Assembly: GCA_029233925.1 (NCBI GenBank)
Contig: JARGOX010000027.1
Coordinates: forward strand, 1-64,000
Origin: Rhizobiaceae bacterium
GTDB taxonomy: Bacteria > Pseudomonadota > Alphaproteobacteria > Rhizobiales > Rhizobiaceae
Direction: 5' to 3'
DNA length: 64,000 nt
The translations under genes and the position numbers were made by a program. The notes under the pieces are model-generated. The model was not told the origin of the DNA. It searched no databases and saw nothing but the letters and a program-made list of their open reading frames with translations. Within the stretch, counting starts at the first letter, position 1. The number at the start of each line of letters is the position of its first letter. Positions 35,115 to 44,468 of the stretch are shown here, one piece after another.

Positions 35115-35439
35115 GATTGTTCCGCTGCCAAAAAAGCAATTATAGGTAGGCTTGGAAAAAGCCAACTATCATGCACATGCGACTGTAAGGCAATCAAATT
35201 CGGTTAAATAAAGACGCAACCATATCAAAACAAAAATAGTCGACCCGCCACTTCAGTTGCAGCATCAAACAGAAGGCCGGCAACCGCACCTAAGGCGGAA
35301 TTTGCGGTTTATGAAAAGCAACCCGCGCCGAATCCTGTATTGTTTCTTGTGAAATCGGGTTGGTAATATGTGTTCTTATATATTTGAGAGCGCGTCCGAC
35401 ATCAGGTCACCTCGTTTGAAAGTCACAGCTTAAAAATGG
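35115..35439. other. Intergenic region between glycosyltransferase genes
   Basis: About 325 bases with no recognised gene, hairpin or promoter pattern. It is A+T-rich next to the glycosyltransferase start, as expected for a minus-strand promoter. Confidence 0.4.
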
Positions 35440-36271
35440 TTATGCGTCGTTGCCGGAGTTCTTGTTAATCACCTGCAGTGATATCCTGCCTAGCCGCGAA
35501 GCCACATCTGTAAATGTGGATTCGTAACTTCCGATAATCCTCTCCGTCGCTGCAAGGCAGAAAAGATCAATTACGGCATCTTGCATGGCCTCCAATTCAT
35601 TTCTTGCATGGCTTCGTTTGCGGTATATCCTCACCCGTTCTCCAAACCGTTCAATCAGTAGGCGTTCTTCCTCGGTGTCATCAGTAGAAAGAAAGAAATT
35701 TGTCGCGGGCTCTCGCTGCAGTTCCTCCTTCATCGCATCGAGAAATAGATGTGTAGGGCTGAATTGCCTCGACAATTTGTGATCACTTCGTCGGATGTGA
35801 ATCCTGACAGTTTTTGAAAAAGTTCTTGTTATTTCGGAAATCTTCTGCTGCAGATCGGGCAGTGGCTCAAAGGGAAAAAAGTCCAATTGGCTGCCGAAGA
35901 AAGAGCGACCAGGTTTTAATATGAAATCTTTTCCGGTGCACCAGTGACTCAAAGTCAAAGCCATCCTCAACCATATTCTTGATTTGCAGCGGCTGAAACT
36001 TTGGACCTAGGCGTGTCAGAAACAAACTGAGGATAATTTTACGCCTCAGGTATTGGGCAAGATTATCCCTGTTTTTGCAAAATTCATAGGTTCTGAGGAA
36101 CGCCGCCGATGGTTTGAATAACTGGTCAAATCGCGCACCCAACTCACTGCTCTCCTCCCAGACAAGCGTGAGTGGACAGTTGAATGTTCGTGCGAGGTTT
36201 GCTGCGCTGTGTATTGCGTACATTCTGTTGCACAGGCCACCAGCAGGTTCGATAATATGCATTTTGACCAT
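35440..36271 (-). pseudogene. Frameshifted fucosyltransferase-like glycosyltransferase
   Basis: Two adjoining minus-strand frames look like halves of one gene. The first (36271 down to 35867) opens with EPAGGLCNRMYAIHSAANLA, the start motif of alpha-1,2/1,6-fucosyltransferase-like enzymes. The second (35970 down to 35440) carries VRIHIRRSDHK, the donor-binding HxRRxD motif, then FFLSTDDTEEERLL and AATERIIGSYESTFTDVASRLG, which complete the fold. The reading must shift by one base somewhere in 35885-35965 (one extra base or two missing). It is therefore either a pseudogene, a phase-variable gene or a sequencing error. No homopolymer longer than four bases was seen at the junction. Confidence 0.65.
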
Positions 36272-36490
36272 TACCGCTGAAAGGCCTCACGCACGGTGCG
36301 AGCCAACATTGTGACAATTGTGATATAAGTGTTGGCCAATGTCGTCATCGTTCTAAATCGACCGGGGATTTTCAAGGTATGGAGATTATGGTCGGCGGTG
36401 TCAAATGGCCATGTACCGTTTTCAAGCTTTACAAAAATTACAGGCTGTGATCGCTGGCCGGCGCCAAGCGTTCCAAACAAATTGAACCGG

Positions 36491-37723
36491 TCAGAACTTG
36501 TCCAGGTTCTTTCTGAATGGCCCATGCTGGCGCAGGATTTCGCCCATGCGGTCAACATCATCGCGCTCGTGTTCCAGGTAATCTGCCACTGCATCTCTCA
36601 GGCCTGGATGGGTGATGTAGTGAGCCGAGTGTGTGGTGACAGGCAGATAGCCGCGTGACAGCTTGTGTTCTCCCTGGGCGCCGGCTTCCACCGTGCTCAG
36701 GCCGTTGGCAATCGCAAAATCTATGGCCTGATGGTAACAGACTTCGAAATGCAGGAACGGGTGATCTTCCACACAGCCCCAGTGCCTGCCATAAAGCGTA
36801 TCGGAGCCGATGAAATTGATCGCGCCGGCGATGTAGCGACCATTGCGCTTTGCCATGACCAGCAGAATGTCCTGCGACATGCGTTGCGAGATGAGGGAAA
36901 AGAATTCCCTCGTCAGGTAGGGCCTGCCCCATTTGCGTGAACCGGTATCGACATAGAATGTGTAGAATGTGTCCCAGACGGTTTCAGTCAGGTCAGATCC
37001 TGTCAGCCAGTCGATGGTGATGTCATTTTCAACGGCGTTTCGCCGTTCCTTTTTCAGCGCCTTGCGTTTTCGTGATGCCAGGGTTTCCAGAAAATCACCG
37101 TATTGTTCATATCCGGGATTGTGAAAATGGAACTGCTGATCCTTGCGAAGCAGGTATCCATGGTCGGCAAAAATGGAGATTTCGTCTGCCGGTATAAACG
37201 TGGCGTGGGCCGAGGACAGGCCATTGCGGTCCGTCAGCGTCTTCAGCCCTTGAACCAATGCACCGCGTACGGCGAGAGGGTCGGGTTGCTGAGTGGCCAA
37301 GAGGCGTGGCCCTGTTGCCGGGGTAAACGGCACACAGGATTGCAGTTTTGGATAATAATGGCCGCCTGCACGCTCAAAGGCATCGGCCCAACCGTGGTCG
37401 AATACATATTCGCCCTGGCTATGATTTTTCATGTAGCAGGGCAGGGCGCCGTAGAGTGCACCCGTTTCGCTCTCCAGCAGAAGATGCTGCCCCAACCAGC
37501 CGGTTTCGGCGGTAGCACAACCCGCTTCTTCGAGCGAGGAAAGATAGGCATGGGAGACAAAGGGATTATAGGATTCGCTCTTTGAGCGTGTCCGCCTGGT
37601 GCCCGGAAGCAAGGACCATTTATCTTCATTGATATCTTTGAACGAGTTTACAATTCTGATCAGAAATTCAGCCTGGCCCTTTTGGTCCACTGGCTCTTTG
37701 TCTGTCTTTGATGTGTCACGCAT
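36491..37723 (-). CDS. FemAB-like GNAT acyltransferase (COG3146 family)
   Basis: The 410-residue protein matches the COG3146/FemAB_like family: NPFVSHAYLSSLEEAGCA near residue 53, GYVFDHGWADAFERAGG-type sequence near 110, SAHATFIPADE near 172, and HWGCVEDHPFLHFEVCYHQAIDFAI near 315. The family is annotated as peptidoglycan-related or peptidyl acyltransferase by structural similarity to FemABX, but its substrate is unknown. It lies on the minus strand just upstream of the sugar-modification patch, 23 bases from the GDPD gene, probably cotranscribed with GDPD and RidA. Its composition looks like the chromosome and unlike the sugar genes. Confidence 0.78.
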   Translation of the reverse strand: MRDTSKTDKEPVDQKGQAEFLIRIVNSFKDINEDKWSLLPGTRRTRSKSESYNPFVSHAYLSSLEEAGCATAETGWLGQHLLLESETGALYGALPCYMKNHSQGEYVFDHGWADAFERAGGHYYPKLQSCVPFTPATGPRLLATQQPDPLAVRGALVQGLKTLTDRNGLSSAHATFIPADEISIFADHGYLLRKDQQFHFHNPGYEQYGDFLETLASRKRKALKKERRNAVENDITIDWLTGSDLTETVWDTFYTFYVDTGSRKWGRPYLTREFFSLISQRMSQDILLVMAKRNGRYIAGAINFIGSDTLYGRHWGCVEDHPFLHFEVCYHQAIDFAIANGLSTVEAGAQGEHKLSRGYLPVTTHSAHYITHPGLRDAVADYLEHERDDVDRMGEILRQHGPFRKNLDKF

Positions 37724-37745
37724 TCGCTTTATTTAAGCTTCCATT

Positions 37746-38471
37746 TTACGCTGGCAAGGCCGAAGGGTCAAAGCCTTCAAAAGTCATCTGATCCGCAAAT
37801 TCTTCAGTCGCTTTTCTGCTCTGTTCATCATTGACCGTCCAGGTGATCACTGGCAGTCCTTTTGTTCGCGCATCTGCAACGAATTTGCTCGGCAAGTCTT
37901 TGACGTGGAATGAAACAAAACTCAGATCGAGTTGCATAGCCGATTCATTGTCCTGTCGCGCTGACTCCGACCCTTCCGAAGTAACAAGTCCAACCGGTCT
38001 TTCCGTCCGGCATTCAAGCAGGGTCTCAATCATGTGACGGTCAAAGGACATCAGGGCGACAGGGCCCTGATAGCCCTGCAGATCCGCCAGAACTATTTTG
38101 GCAAAGATTTTGGTATCTTCGCCATTCTGGGTCTTGAGTTCGAGAACCAATCCCACTTTTCCGTCGACCTGCCGCAACAGATCCTTCAGCGTGGGAATCT
38201 GATCCTGCGTATTGCCGATGTGCAGGGATGTCAGTTGAGCGGCCGTCATCTCCCGAACCTCACCTTCAACACCGCAAATCCTGCCGGTCTTGTAGTCATG
38301 GAAAACCACGGCCTGATTGTCCGACGACAATTGCAGATCACATTCGATCGCAAAGCCATGCTGCACGGCCCGGGCAAAAGCGCTGGGAGAATTTTCCCAG
38401 ATATGCTGGTTCATGTCATGATAGCCGCGATGGGCGATGGGTTTTTGTGCAATCCAGTCCTGATGCGACAC
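37746..38471 (-). CDS. Glycerophosphodiester phosphodiesterase
   Basis: The 241-residue GDPD-family enzyme hydrolyses glycerophosphodiesters to glycerol-3-phosphate and an alcohol. Visible signature: PIAHRGYHD (His-Arg), then ENSPSAF, and AIECDLQLSSDNQAVVFHD with the metal ligands Glu and Asp and a catalytic His. LVLELKTQ later supplies another Glu. There is no signal peptide, so it is cytoplasmic. The GTG at 38471 was chosen because GAGGA lies eight bases upstream and it avoids a 32-base overlap with the RidA gene. It is likely cotranscribed with RidA and the FemAB-like gene. Confidence 0.88.
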   Translation of the reverse strand: MSHQDWIAQKPIAHRGYHDMNQHIWENSPSAFARAVQHGFAIECDLQLSSDNQAVVFHDYKTGRICGVEGEVREMTAAQLTSLHIGNTQDQIPTLKDLLRQVDGKVGLVLELKTQNGEDTKIFAKIVLADLQGYQGPVALMSFDRHMIETLLECRTERPVGLVTSEGSESARQDNESAMQLDLSFVSFHVKDLPSKFVADARTKGLPVITWTVNDEQSRKATEEFADQMTFEGFDPSALPA

Positions 38472-38475
38472 GAGA

Positions 38476-38949
38476 TTATTCCTCGCTGATCTCGAATATG
38501 GCATCAATTTCCACTGCTGCTCCCATGGGCAGCGATGTCATGCCAACTGCCGCCCGGGCGTGCATGCCGCGTTCCCCCAGAACATCGACAAGCAGGTTGG
38601 ACGCGCCGTTTATGACCAGATGTTGCTCAATGAAATCCGGGGAGGATGCAACAAACCCCTGAATCTTGGCAAGGCGCACGATGCGCTCCAAATTGCCATC
38701 CAATGCGGCATTGACTTGCGCGAGAATATTGACCGCACAGATTTCAGCGGCCCTTTGCCCGGTTTCGACATCCACATCGATACCCAAATGGCCTTTTGTC
38801 ACCAGTGTCCCGTCTTTGATTGGCAATTGACCCGATACGTAAAGAGTGGATCCAACGCGTGCATAGGACACATATTTGGCAGCCGGTGCAGGCGCTGCCG
38901 GTAAAATGATATTCTTCGCGGCTAATCGGGCAGCAATCGTCTCAGACAT
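38476..38949 (-). CDS. RidA/YjgF family protein
   Basis: The 157-residue protein is of the long Rid subfamily that resembles YjgF/chorismate mutase-like proteins. The Rid core is visible in STLYVSGQLPIKDG near residue 44, in VNILAQVNAALDGNLERIVRLAKIQGFV, and in ARAAVGMTSLPMGAAVEIDAIFEI at the end. RidA itself deaminates reactive enamines; whether this subfamily does so is unclear, since the conserved catalytic arginine of RidA (normally in P.ARS) appears as HARAAVG here. The ATG at 38949 has a GGAG ribosome site. It precedes GDPD on the same strand. Confidence 0.82.
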   Translation of the reverse strand: MSETIAARLAAKNIILPAAPAPAAKYVSYARVGSTLYVSGQLPIKDGTLVTKGHLGIDVDVETGQRAAEICAVNILAQVNAALDGNLERIVRLAKIQGFVASSPDFIEQHLVINGASNLLVDVLGERGMHARAAVGMTSLPMGAAVEIDAIFEISEE

Positions 38950-39135
38950 GAAATTCTCCAGCAATTCAAAGGGGGCCAATTTCTGCGGCCAGTGCTCATT
39001 GTGTGGTCAAGCGATACCTGGGGGCGTTCATCGCAAATGAAATTGAACAATAGATGCGGAATAAATGAATCATTCTCTCCATTTTGACGCAATGCCGTGT
39101 AACATGGCGGCATCAATGTCAGAAGGAAATTTCGC

Positions 39136-39951
39136 GTGCGTTCGTCATATCTTGCCTTTGTACTGTTCAATGTCGTTACATTATCCTGCGGCCCTGCTCA
39201 GGCTGGCGCTGCAGAAGCCCTGATTCCACATCGGGCAGTCTATGATCTTGAACTGAAACAATCCTCCGAACGTTCGGGGATTGAATCGATGTATGGGCGC
39301 ATGGTTTATGAGTTCAATGGGTCGCCATGCGCCGGTTATACGGTCGGTTTTCGCTTTGTCACAAAACTGGATACCGGCAAGACGATGCGCCTGACCGACC
39401 AGCAGACGACCACCTATGAAAACCTGCAAGAGGGTACGTTCCGGTTTCTGACGAAATCCTATGTCAATCAGAAACTGGACCTGGAGGTTCGCGGCAGTGC
39501 CAAGGCTGAAGCTGAAGGCACGGCGGTCGATCTGACGACTCCCAAGGACGACCACCTGGTTCTTGAAAACGCGCAATTTCCCACAGAACAGATGATTTCC
39601 CTGATCGAGCGGGCCAAGAACGGTGAACGGTTTTTTCAATCGCGGCTTTTTGATGGATCCGATGAGGGCCGAAAGGTGATGTTCACCTCCAGCATCGTTG
39701 GTGCCCCAAAAGTATCTGATGACGGCGAGGACGAACTCGAAGTTGCCGGCAGTCTGGCTGAAGAGCCGACCTGGCCTGTAACGATCGCCTATTTTGATGA
39801 ATCAAAAAATGAAGACGGAACGCCTCTCTACAAAATATCATTCGAATTATACGAGAATGGCGTGACGCGTGATCTGATCATGGATTATGGCGAATTTTCC
39901 CTGAAGGGCACTCTTTCGTCTCTTGAGACATTCGAGAGTGAGCGGTGCTGA
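39136..39951 (+). CDS. EipB-like cell envelope integrity protein (DUF1849)
   Basis: The 271-residue periplasmic protein belongs to the DUF1849 family, whose Brucella member EipB forms a beta-spiral and supports envelope integrity. A signal peptide spans about residues 1-25 (cleavage near AQAGAA). The start ALIPHRAVYDLELKQSSERSGIES is the family hallmark. Two conserved cysteines, one in NGSPCAGY near residue 62 and one as the last residue, would form the structural disulfide. The start is GTG at 39136 with AGAAGGA upstream. It is divergent from the RidA operon. Confidence 0.88.
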   Translation: MRSSYLAFVLFNVVTLSCGPAQAGAAEALIPHRAVYDLELKQSSERSGIESMYGRMVYEFNGSPCAGYTVGFRFVTKLDTGKTMRLTDQQTTTYENLQEGTFRFLTKSYVNQKLDLEVRGSAKAEAEGTAVDLTTPKDDHLVLENAQFPTEQMISLIERAKNGERFFQSRLFDGSDEGRKVMFTSSIVGAPKVSDDGEDELEVAGSLAEEPTWPVTIAYFDESKNEDGTPLYKISFELYENGVTRDLIMDYGEFSLKGTLSSLETFESERC

Positions 39952-40125
39952 GCAGCCAGCAGCGCCTGCCTTGGCCACAAAAACTTGAATAGCCCTGTTG
40001 AAGGACTGCGGTCTTGAAACTTTCCATATGTCCAAGCCACAAGAGACGGGGCCTTATTCTTGTCGTCGCCTCGCTGTATCGTTGGAATATAACCTCCCGA
40101 ATCATGTTTTCCGAGACCGAATTGG

Positions 40126-40602
40126 ATGACCAGACTGTCTGCGATTATGAATAAGTTGAATTCAGCGGCGGAACATTTGAGTCTGATGTTCATTCGCCCG
40201 GCTCCGCTGCAATATGCGGCCCTTTGTTACCGCAGAACTGGCCACGGTCAGGAAATATTGTTGATCACAAGCCGTGGAACCGGTCGCTGGGTATTGCCCA
40301 AGGGATGGTCAATGAAAAAGAAATCCGGTTCGGGTGCTGCCGCGCGCGAAGCCTATGAGGAAGCCGGCGCGGTCGGTCAGATTGGCCAGCAACCCGTCGG
40401 CACCTTTGAATACCGCAAATGGCTGAGGGGAGGCCTGCCGGTGCAATGCATCGTTCGTGTCTATCCGCTTGAGGTGGAGCGACTGGAAGACGATTTTCCC
40501 GAGAAAGATCAGCGCCAACGCCAATGGTTCAGTCCACAACAGGCAAGTGAATTGGTTGAGGAACCGCAGCTTCAGGCCTTGATAAGAAGGTTTTGTCCAT
40601 AG
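40126..40602 (+). CDS. Nudix hydrolase with atypical Nudix box
   Basis: The 158-residue protein carries the Nudix box at residues 60-82: GWSMKKKSGSGAAAREAYEEAG. The REAYEEAG core, which binds the metal, is intact. The conserved first Glu of GX5E is replaced by Lys66, as in many rhizobial members of the diphosphoinositol-phosphatase-like branch. Substrate is unknown. RWVLPKG precedes the box as usual. It has the strong start ATG at 40126 and lies alone between the EipB gene and the phosphate transporter. Confidence 0.8.
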   Translation: MTRLSAIMNKLNSAAEHLSLMFIRPAPLQYAALCYRRTGHGQEILLITSRGTGRWVLPKGWSMKKKSGSGAAAREAYEEAGAVGQIGQQPVGTFEYRKWLRGGLPVQCIVRVYPLEVERLEDDFPEKDQRQRQWFSPQQASELVEEPQLQALIRRFCP

Positions 40603-40739
40603 TTTTTTGCATTCATTGCGGGCCTATTGCTTGATCCGGGCAACCGGAATGGCTTAAGCAGGGCAACCCGGTGCGCTGATGTTGACCTTTTCAGGTTCAC
40701 CTTCCGGAGTTGTGAAGCCCCGAGAGGAACAGGTGGCCA

Positions 40740-42242
40740 TTGCCTAAATCACCGATAACCTACACGAAGCCGACGCTCGACAAGGATCTGGACAAAATTG
40801 CCAGACTTGAACTGGCAACGCTGTTCCTGTCACGAGGTTATGTCGGCCTGGGGCTTGCCGCCATATTCCTGGCGCTTGCATTGATCTTTGCCAGCTTCTT
40901 TGTCACTGGCCTTCCCGGTTCCTTTATCATTATCGCTGCCGCCGTTATTGGTGCCTATATGGCGCTCAATATCGGTGCGAATGATGTTGCCAACAACGTC
41001 GGGCCGGCGGTTGGTTCAAAGGCCATGTCGATGGGGCTGGCTCTTGTCATCGCAGTGATTTTTGAAAGTGCCGGAGCGCTGATCGCCGGTGGAGATGTTG
41101 TCGGAACAATTTCCAAGGGGATCATCGATCCCAGCAAGTTTGAAGACAGCAATATTTTCATCTGGGCTATGTTGGCGGCCCTGATCTCATCGGCAGTCTG
41201 GGTCAATATCGCCACCTGGGTTGGTGCGCCGGTATCAACCACGCATTCCGTTGTCGGAGGCGTCATGGGCGCCGGTATTGCTGCTGCTGGTCTGGCCAGC
41301 GTCAACTGGCCAACCATGGCCAGTATCGCGGCGAGCTGGATCGTATCACCCTTGGTGGGTGGTTTGGTCGCTGCGGCCTTCCTGGCGCTGATAAAGACGC
41401 TGATCATTTATCAGGACGACAAGATTGCAGCCGCAAGGCGTTGGGTGCCCCTCCTTATTGCCATCATGGCCGGAACCTTTTCGGCCTATCTTGCTCTTAA
41501 GGGCCTCAAGAAGCTGATCAAAATAGACCTGCAGACGGCCCTTCTTGTCGGTATGATTGTCGGAATCATTGCATGGGGCATACTGCGTCCGCTTATTCGT
41601 CGCCAATCGCAGGGCATGGAAAACAGAAATCAGTCATTGCGCAAATTGTTTGCCATTCCCCTGATCTGTTCTGCGGCACTGTTGTCGTTCGCACATGGTG
41701 CCAATGATGTGGCCAATGCGGTCGGGCCTCTAGCCGCGATTGTGCATACAGCCGGCGCCGGAGAAATCGCTGCGAAGGTCACCATTCCTCTCTGGGTCAT
41801 GGTCATCGGGGCCTTCGGAATTTCCTTTGGCCTGCTGCTCTTCGGCCCGAAATTGATACGCATGGTGGGTCAGCAGATAACAAAGCTCAACCCGATGCGC
41901 GCCTTTTGTGTATCGCTTTCTGCAGCGATAACCGTCATCATCGCATCCGCACTGGGGCTTCCGGTCAGTTCAACCCATATTGCCGTTGGGGCAGTCTTCG
42001 GCGTTGGATTTTTCCGCGAATGGTATACGGGAAGATCCGAGCGCAGACGTCGCTACGTCAATGCGCACAAGATCAACAATGACGGGACGCAGGTTCCCGT
42101 CAACAAGGCCGAACTCCGGCGACGCAAGCTGGTGCGGCGGTCGCATTTCATGACCATCATTGCAGCATGGGTCATCACAGTGCCCGCTGCCGCCTTGCTG
42201 TCGGCCATGATCTTCCTGTTGCTTTCAGCCTTTCTGGGCTAA
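40740..42242 (+). CDS. Inorganic phosphate transporter, PiT family
   Basis: The 500-residue membrane protein has the two inverted PiT signatures: GANDVANNVGPAVGSKAMS near residue 80 and AHGANDVANAVGPLAAIVH near residue 318. The family carries phosphate, as neutral metal-phosphate complexes, with protons or sodium. Twelve or so hydrophobic segments surround a charged loop near residue 245. The start is TTG at 40740 with an AGGTGG site just upstream. A basic cytoplasmic loop (RSERRRRYVNAHK) lies before the last helices. No phoB-type box was seen upstream. Confidence 0.88.
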   Translation: MPKSPITYTKPTLDKDLDKIARLELATLFLSRGYVGLGLAAIFLALALIFASFFVTGLPGSFIIIAAAVIGAYMALNIGANDVANNVGPAVGSKAMSMGLALVIAVIFESAGALIAGGDVVGTISKGIIDPSKFEDSNIFIWAMLAALISSAVWVNIATWVGAPVSTTHSVVGGVMGAGIAAAGLASVNWPTMASIAASWIVSPLVGGLVAAAFLALIKTLIIYQDDKIAAARRWVPLLIAIMAGTFSAYLALKGLKKLIKIDLQTALLVGMIVGIIAWGILRPLIRRQSQGMENRNQSLRKLFAIPLICSAALLSFAHGANDVANAVGPLAAIVHTAGAGEIAAKVTIPLWVMVIGAFGISFGLLLFGPKLIRMVGQQITKLNPMRAFCVSLSAAITVIIASALGLPVSSTHIAVGAVFGVGFFREWYTGRSERRRRYVNAHKINNDGTQVPVNKAELRRRKLVRRSHFMTIIAAWVITVPAAALLSAMIFLLLSAFLG

Positions 42243-42466
42243 ACAGGCCGGCAAATGCACTGGATCAGCGAACTGTCGTTGTCGAAACGCTTGCTCTTTG
42301 GCTGTTTGCCGAGGATATGACTTGATCTTTGGTTTGTGCACCTGTATGGACCGCCTCATTCCACACGTGAAGCTTGGGTCCGACCGGGAGAAATCCGGAA
42401 GGTCCCGCCGGTGGCAGTCACACTGCTGACGCTTCACGGAGGTACAACCGGAAAAGGAGACAGGGC

Positions 42467-43342
42467 ATGGCTTTGCCTGATTTCAGCATGCGCCAGCTGC
42501 TAGAGGCTGGTGTTCACTTTGGTCACCAGACTCACCGCTGGAACCCGAAAATGAAAAAATACATTTTCGGTGATCGTAACAACGTACATATTATTGACCT
42601 TGGCCAGACAGTGCCGATGTTGTCACAGGCCTTGCAGCTTGTCAGCGACACGGTTGCCAACGGCGGACGGGTGCTGTTTGTCGGCACGAAACGCCAGGCA
42701 TCTGAGCTTGTTGCCGATGCGGCAAGACGTTCGGCGCAATACTACGTCAATGCGCGCTGGCTTGGCGGCATGATGACAAACTGGAAGACCATTTCGCATT
42801 CCATTCAGCGCTTGCGCAAACTTGATGAATTGTTGGCTGCCGAAGCGCAGGGCTTCACCAAGAAGGAACGCCTCAATCTCGAACGTGAGCGCGACAAACT
42901 CGAACGCGCGCTGGGCGGTATCCGCGACATGGGCGGCACACCGGATCTGATGTTCATCATCGATACCAACAAGGAATCGATCGCAATTCTGGAAGCAAAG
43001 CGTCTTGGAATTCCGGTTGTTGCCATTGTCGATTCTAACTGCGATCCGGATCCGATCGATTTCCCAATTCCAGGCAATGACGATGCTGCCCGCGCAATTT
43101 CGCTCTATTGTGATCTTGTAGCCAAAGCAGCTCTCGATGGAATTGCACGTCAGCAGGGTGCCTCTGGCGTCGATATCGGAGCTTCTGCCGAAGCACCGGT
43201 CGAACTGGCAATTGAAGCTGCACCAGTAGAAGCTGCCCCAGTGGAGGCCGCACCGGCTGAAGCACCGGCCGCAGAAGCTGTTGTGGCTGATGTTCCCGCT
43301 GAAGCAGAGGTCAAGTCGACGGACGAAACGCCCGCTTCCTGA
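42467..43342 (+). CDS. rpsB: 30S ribosomal protein S2
   Basis: The 291-residue protein is ribosomal protein S2, part of the small subunit and needed to bring S1 to the ribosome. It begins [20 protein letters not shown] and carries PGTNDDA-type late region [14 protein letters not shown]. It is longer than E. coli S2 (241 residues) because of an acidic, Ala/Glu/Pro/Val-rich tail of about 60 residues. The ATG at 42467 has GGAGA upstream. A 224-base leader separates it from the transporter and probably carries the operon promoter. It heads the rpsB-tsf pair. Confidence 0.97.
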   Translation: MALPDFSMRQLLEAGVHFGHQTHRWNPKMKKYIFGDRNNVHIIDLGQTVPMLSQALQLVSDTVANGGRVLFVGTKRQASELVADAARRSAQYYVNARWLGGMMTNWKTISHSIQRLRKLDELLAAEAQGFTKKERLNLERERDKLERALGGIRDMGGTPDLMFIIDTNKESIAILEAKRLGIPVVAIVDSNCDPDPIDFPIPGNDDAARAISLYCDLVAKAALDGIARQQGASGVDIGASAEAPVELAIEAAPVEAAPVEAAPAEAPAAEAVVADVPAEAEVKSTDETPAS

Positions 43343-43451
43343 TTGCGCGCATGCGTCATGTGCATCGCACATGGCGCATGTACGATATTCGAAAATCAAG
43401 TTAACGAGGCACAGGTCGGTTTTCTGTGCCGCATTCTTGCAAGAGGCAATT

Positions 43452-44375
43452 ATGAGTATTTCTGCATCTCAGGTTAAAGAGCTGCGCGAAAAGTCCGGCG
43501 CGGGCATGATGGACTGCAAAAAGGCGTTGATGGAAAACAATGGTGACATTGAAGCATCCATTGACTGGCTGCGTTCAAAGGGCATCGCAAAGGCGGACAA
43601 GAAATCGGGTCGCACAGCGGCTGAAGGTCTGATTGGCGTTGCAGCTGATGGCAACAAGGCCGTTGTTGTAGAGGTCAACTCGGAAACCGATTTTGTCGCG
43701 CGCAACGACGCTTTTCAGAAATTGGTCAGCGATGTCGCAACTGTAGCGCTGGGAACTGATGGTTCTGTCGAGGCCGTGGCCGCTGCAGCCTACCCGAAAA
43801 GCGACAAGTCGGTTGCCGGTGTCATCACCGACGCGATTGCCACAATTGGCGAAAATATGAACTTGCGCCGTACGGCCATGCTCAGTGTCGATGAAGGCAT
43901 CGTTGCCAGTTATATCCATAATGCCGCCGCTGATGGTCTTGGTAAAATGGGCGTTCTGGTCGCTTTGAAATCGGCAGGTAATGCTGATGCTCTTACTGCC
44001 ATTGGCAGGCAAATCGCCATGCACATAGCAGCGACAAATCCATTGGCCGTGACCTCGTCACAGGTCGATAAGGACGTTGCTGATCGTGAGCGGGCAATTT
44101 TCTCTGAACAAGCCCGCGAATCCGGCAAGCCTGAAAACATTGTTGAAAAAATGGTTGAAGGGCGCATGCGCAAATTCTTCGAAGAAGTGGCACTTCTGTC
44201 CCAGAGTTTTGTGGTCAATCCAGACCTCACTGTCGAGGCTGCCGTCAAGGAAGCCGAAGCCAGTGCCGGTGCACCCATCTCGGTTGAGGGATTTGTGCGT
44301 TTCCAGCTCGGTGAAGGTGTCGAGAAGGAAGAGAGCGACTTCGCAGCAGAAGTGGCAGCGGTTGCAAAAAGCTGA
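43452..44375 (+). CDS. tsf: Translation elongation factor Ts
   Basis: The 307-residue EF-Ts recycles EF-Tu by catalysing GDP release. N-terminal module: [19 protein letters not shown], the UBA-like and linker signature; core: [15 protein letters not shown], the EF-Tu-contacting TDFV motif, near residue 80. Length is normal. The ATG at 43452 has AGAGG upstream; the frame is open further 5' but without family sequence. It follows rpsB after 109 bases and precedes a strong hairpin. Confidence 0.97.
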   Translation: MSISASQVKELREKSGAGMMDCKKALMENNGDIEASIDWLRSKGIAKADKKSGRTAAEGLIGVAADGNKAVVVEVNSETDFVARNDAFQKLVSDVATVALGTDGSVEAVAAAAYPKSDKSVAGVITDAIATIGENMNLRRTAMLSVDEGIVASYIHNAAADGLGKMGVLVALKSAGNADALTAIGRQIAMHIAATNPLAVTSSQVDKDVADRERAIFSEQARESGKPENIVEKMVEGRMRKFFEEVALLSQSFVVNPDLTVEAAVKEAEASAGAPISVEGFVRFQLGEGVEKEESDFAAEVAAVAKS

Positions 44376-44399
44376 ACGGACATAAATCGGTTAAAATGC

Positions 44400-44429
44400 A
44401 AGGGCATCGCGTGACAACGCGGTGCCCTT
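44400..44429 (+). terminator. Strong hairpin between tsf and pyrH
   Basis: AAGGGCATCGCGT (44400-44412) pairs with ACGCGGTGCCCTT (44417-44429) with one wobble around GACA. It is followed by CGTG rather than T residues, so it may be a partial terminator, attenuator or mRNA-processing site within the operon. Confidence 0.65.
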
Positions 44430-44468
44430 CGTGTATCCGGCATTCATAATCAGGACGCGGAACCAGCC

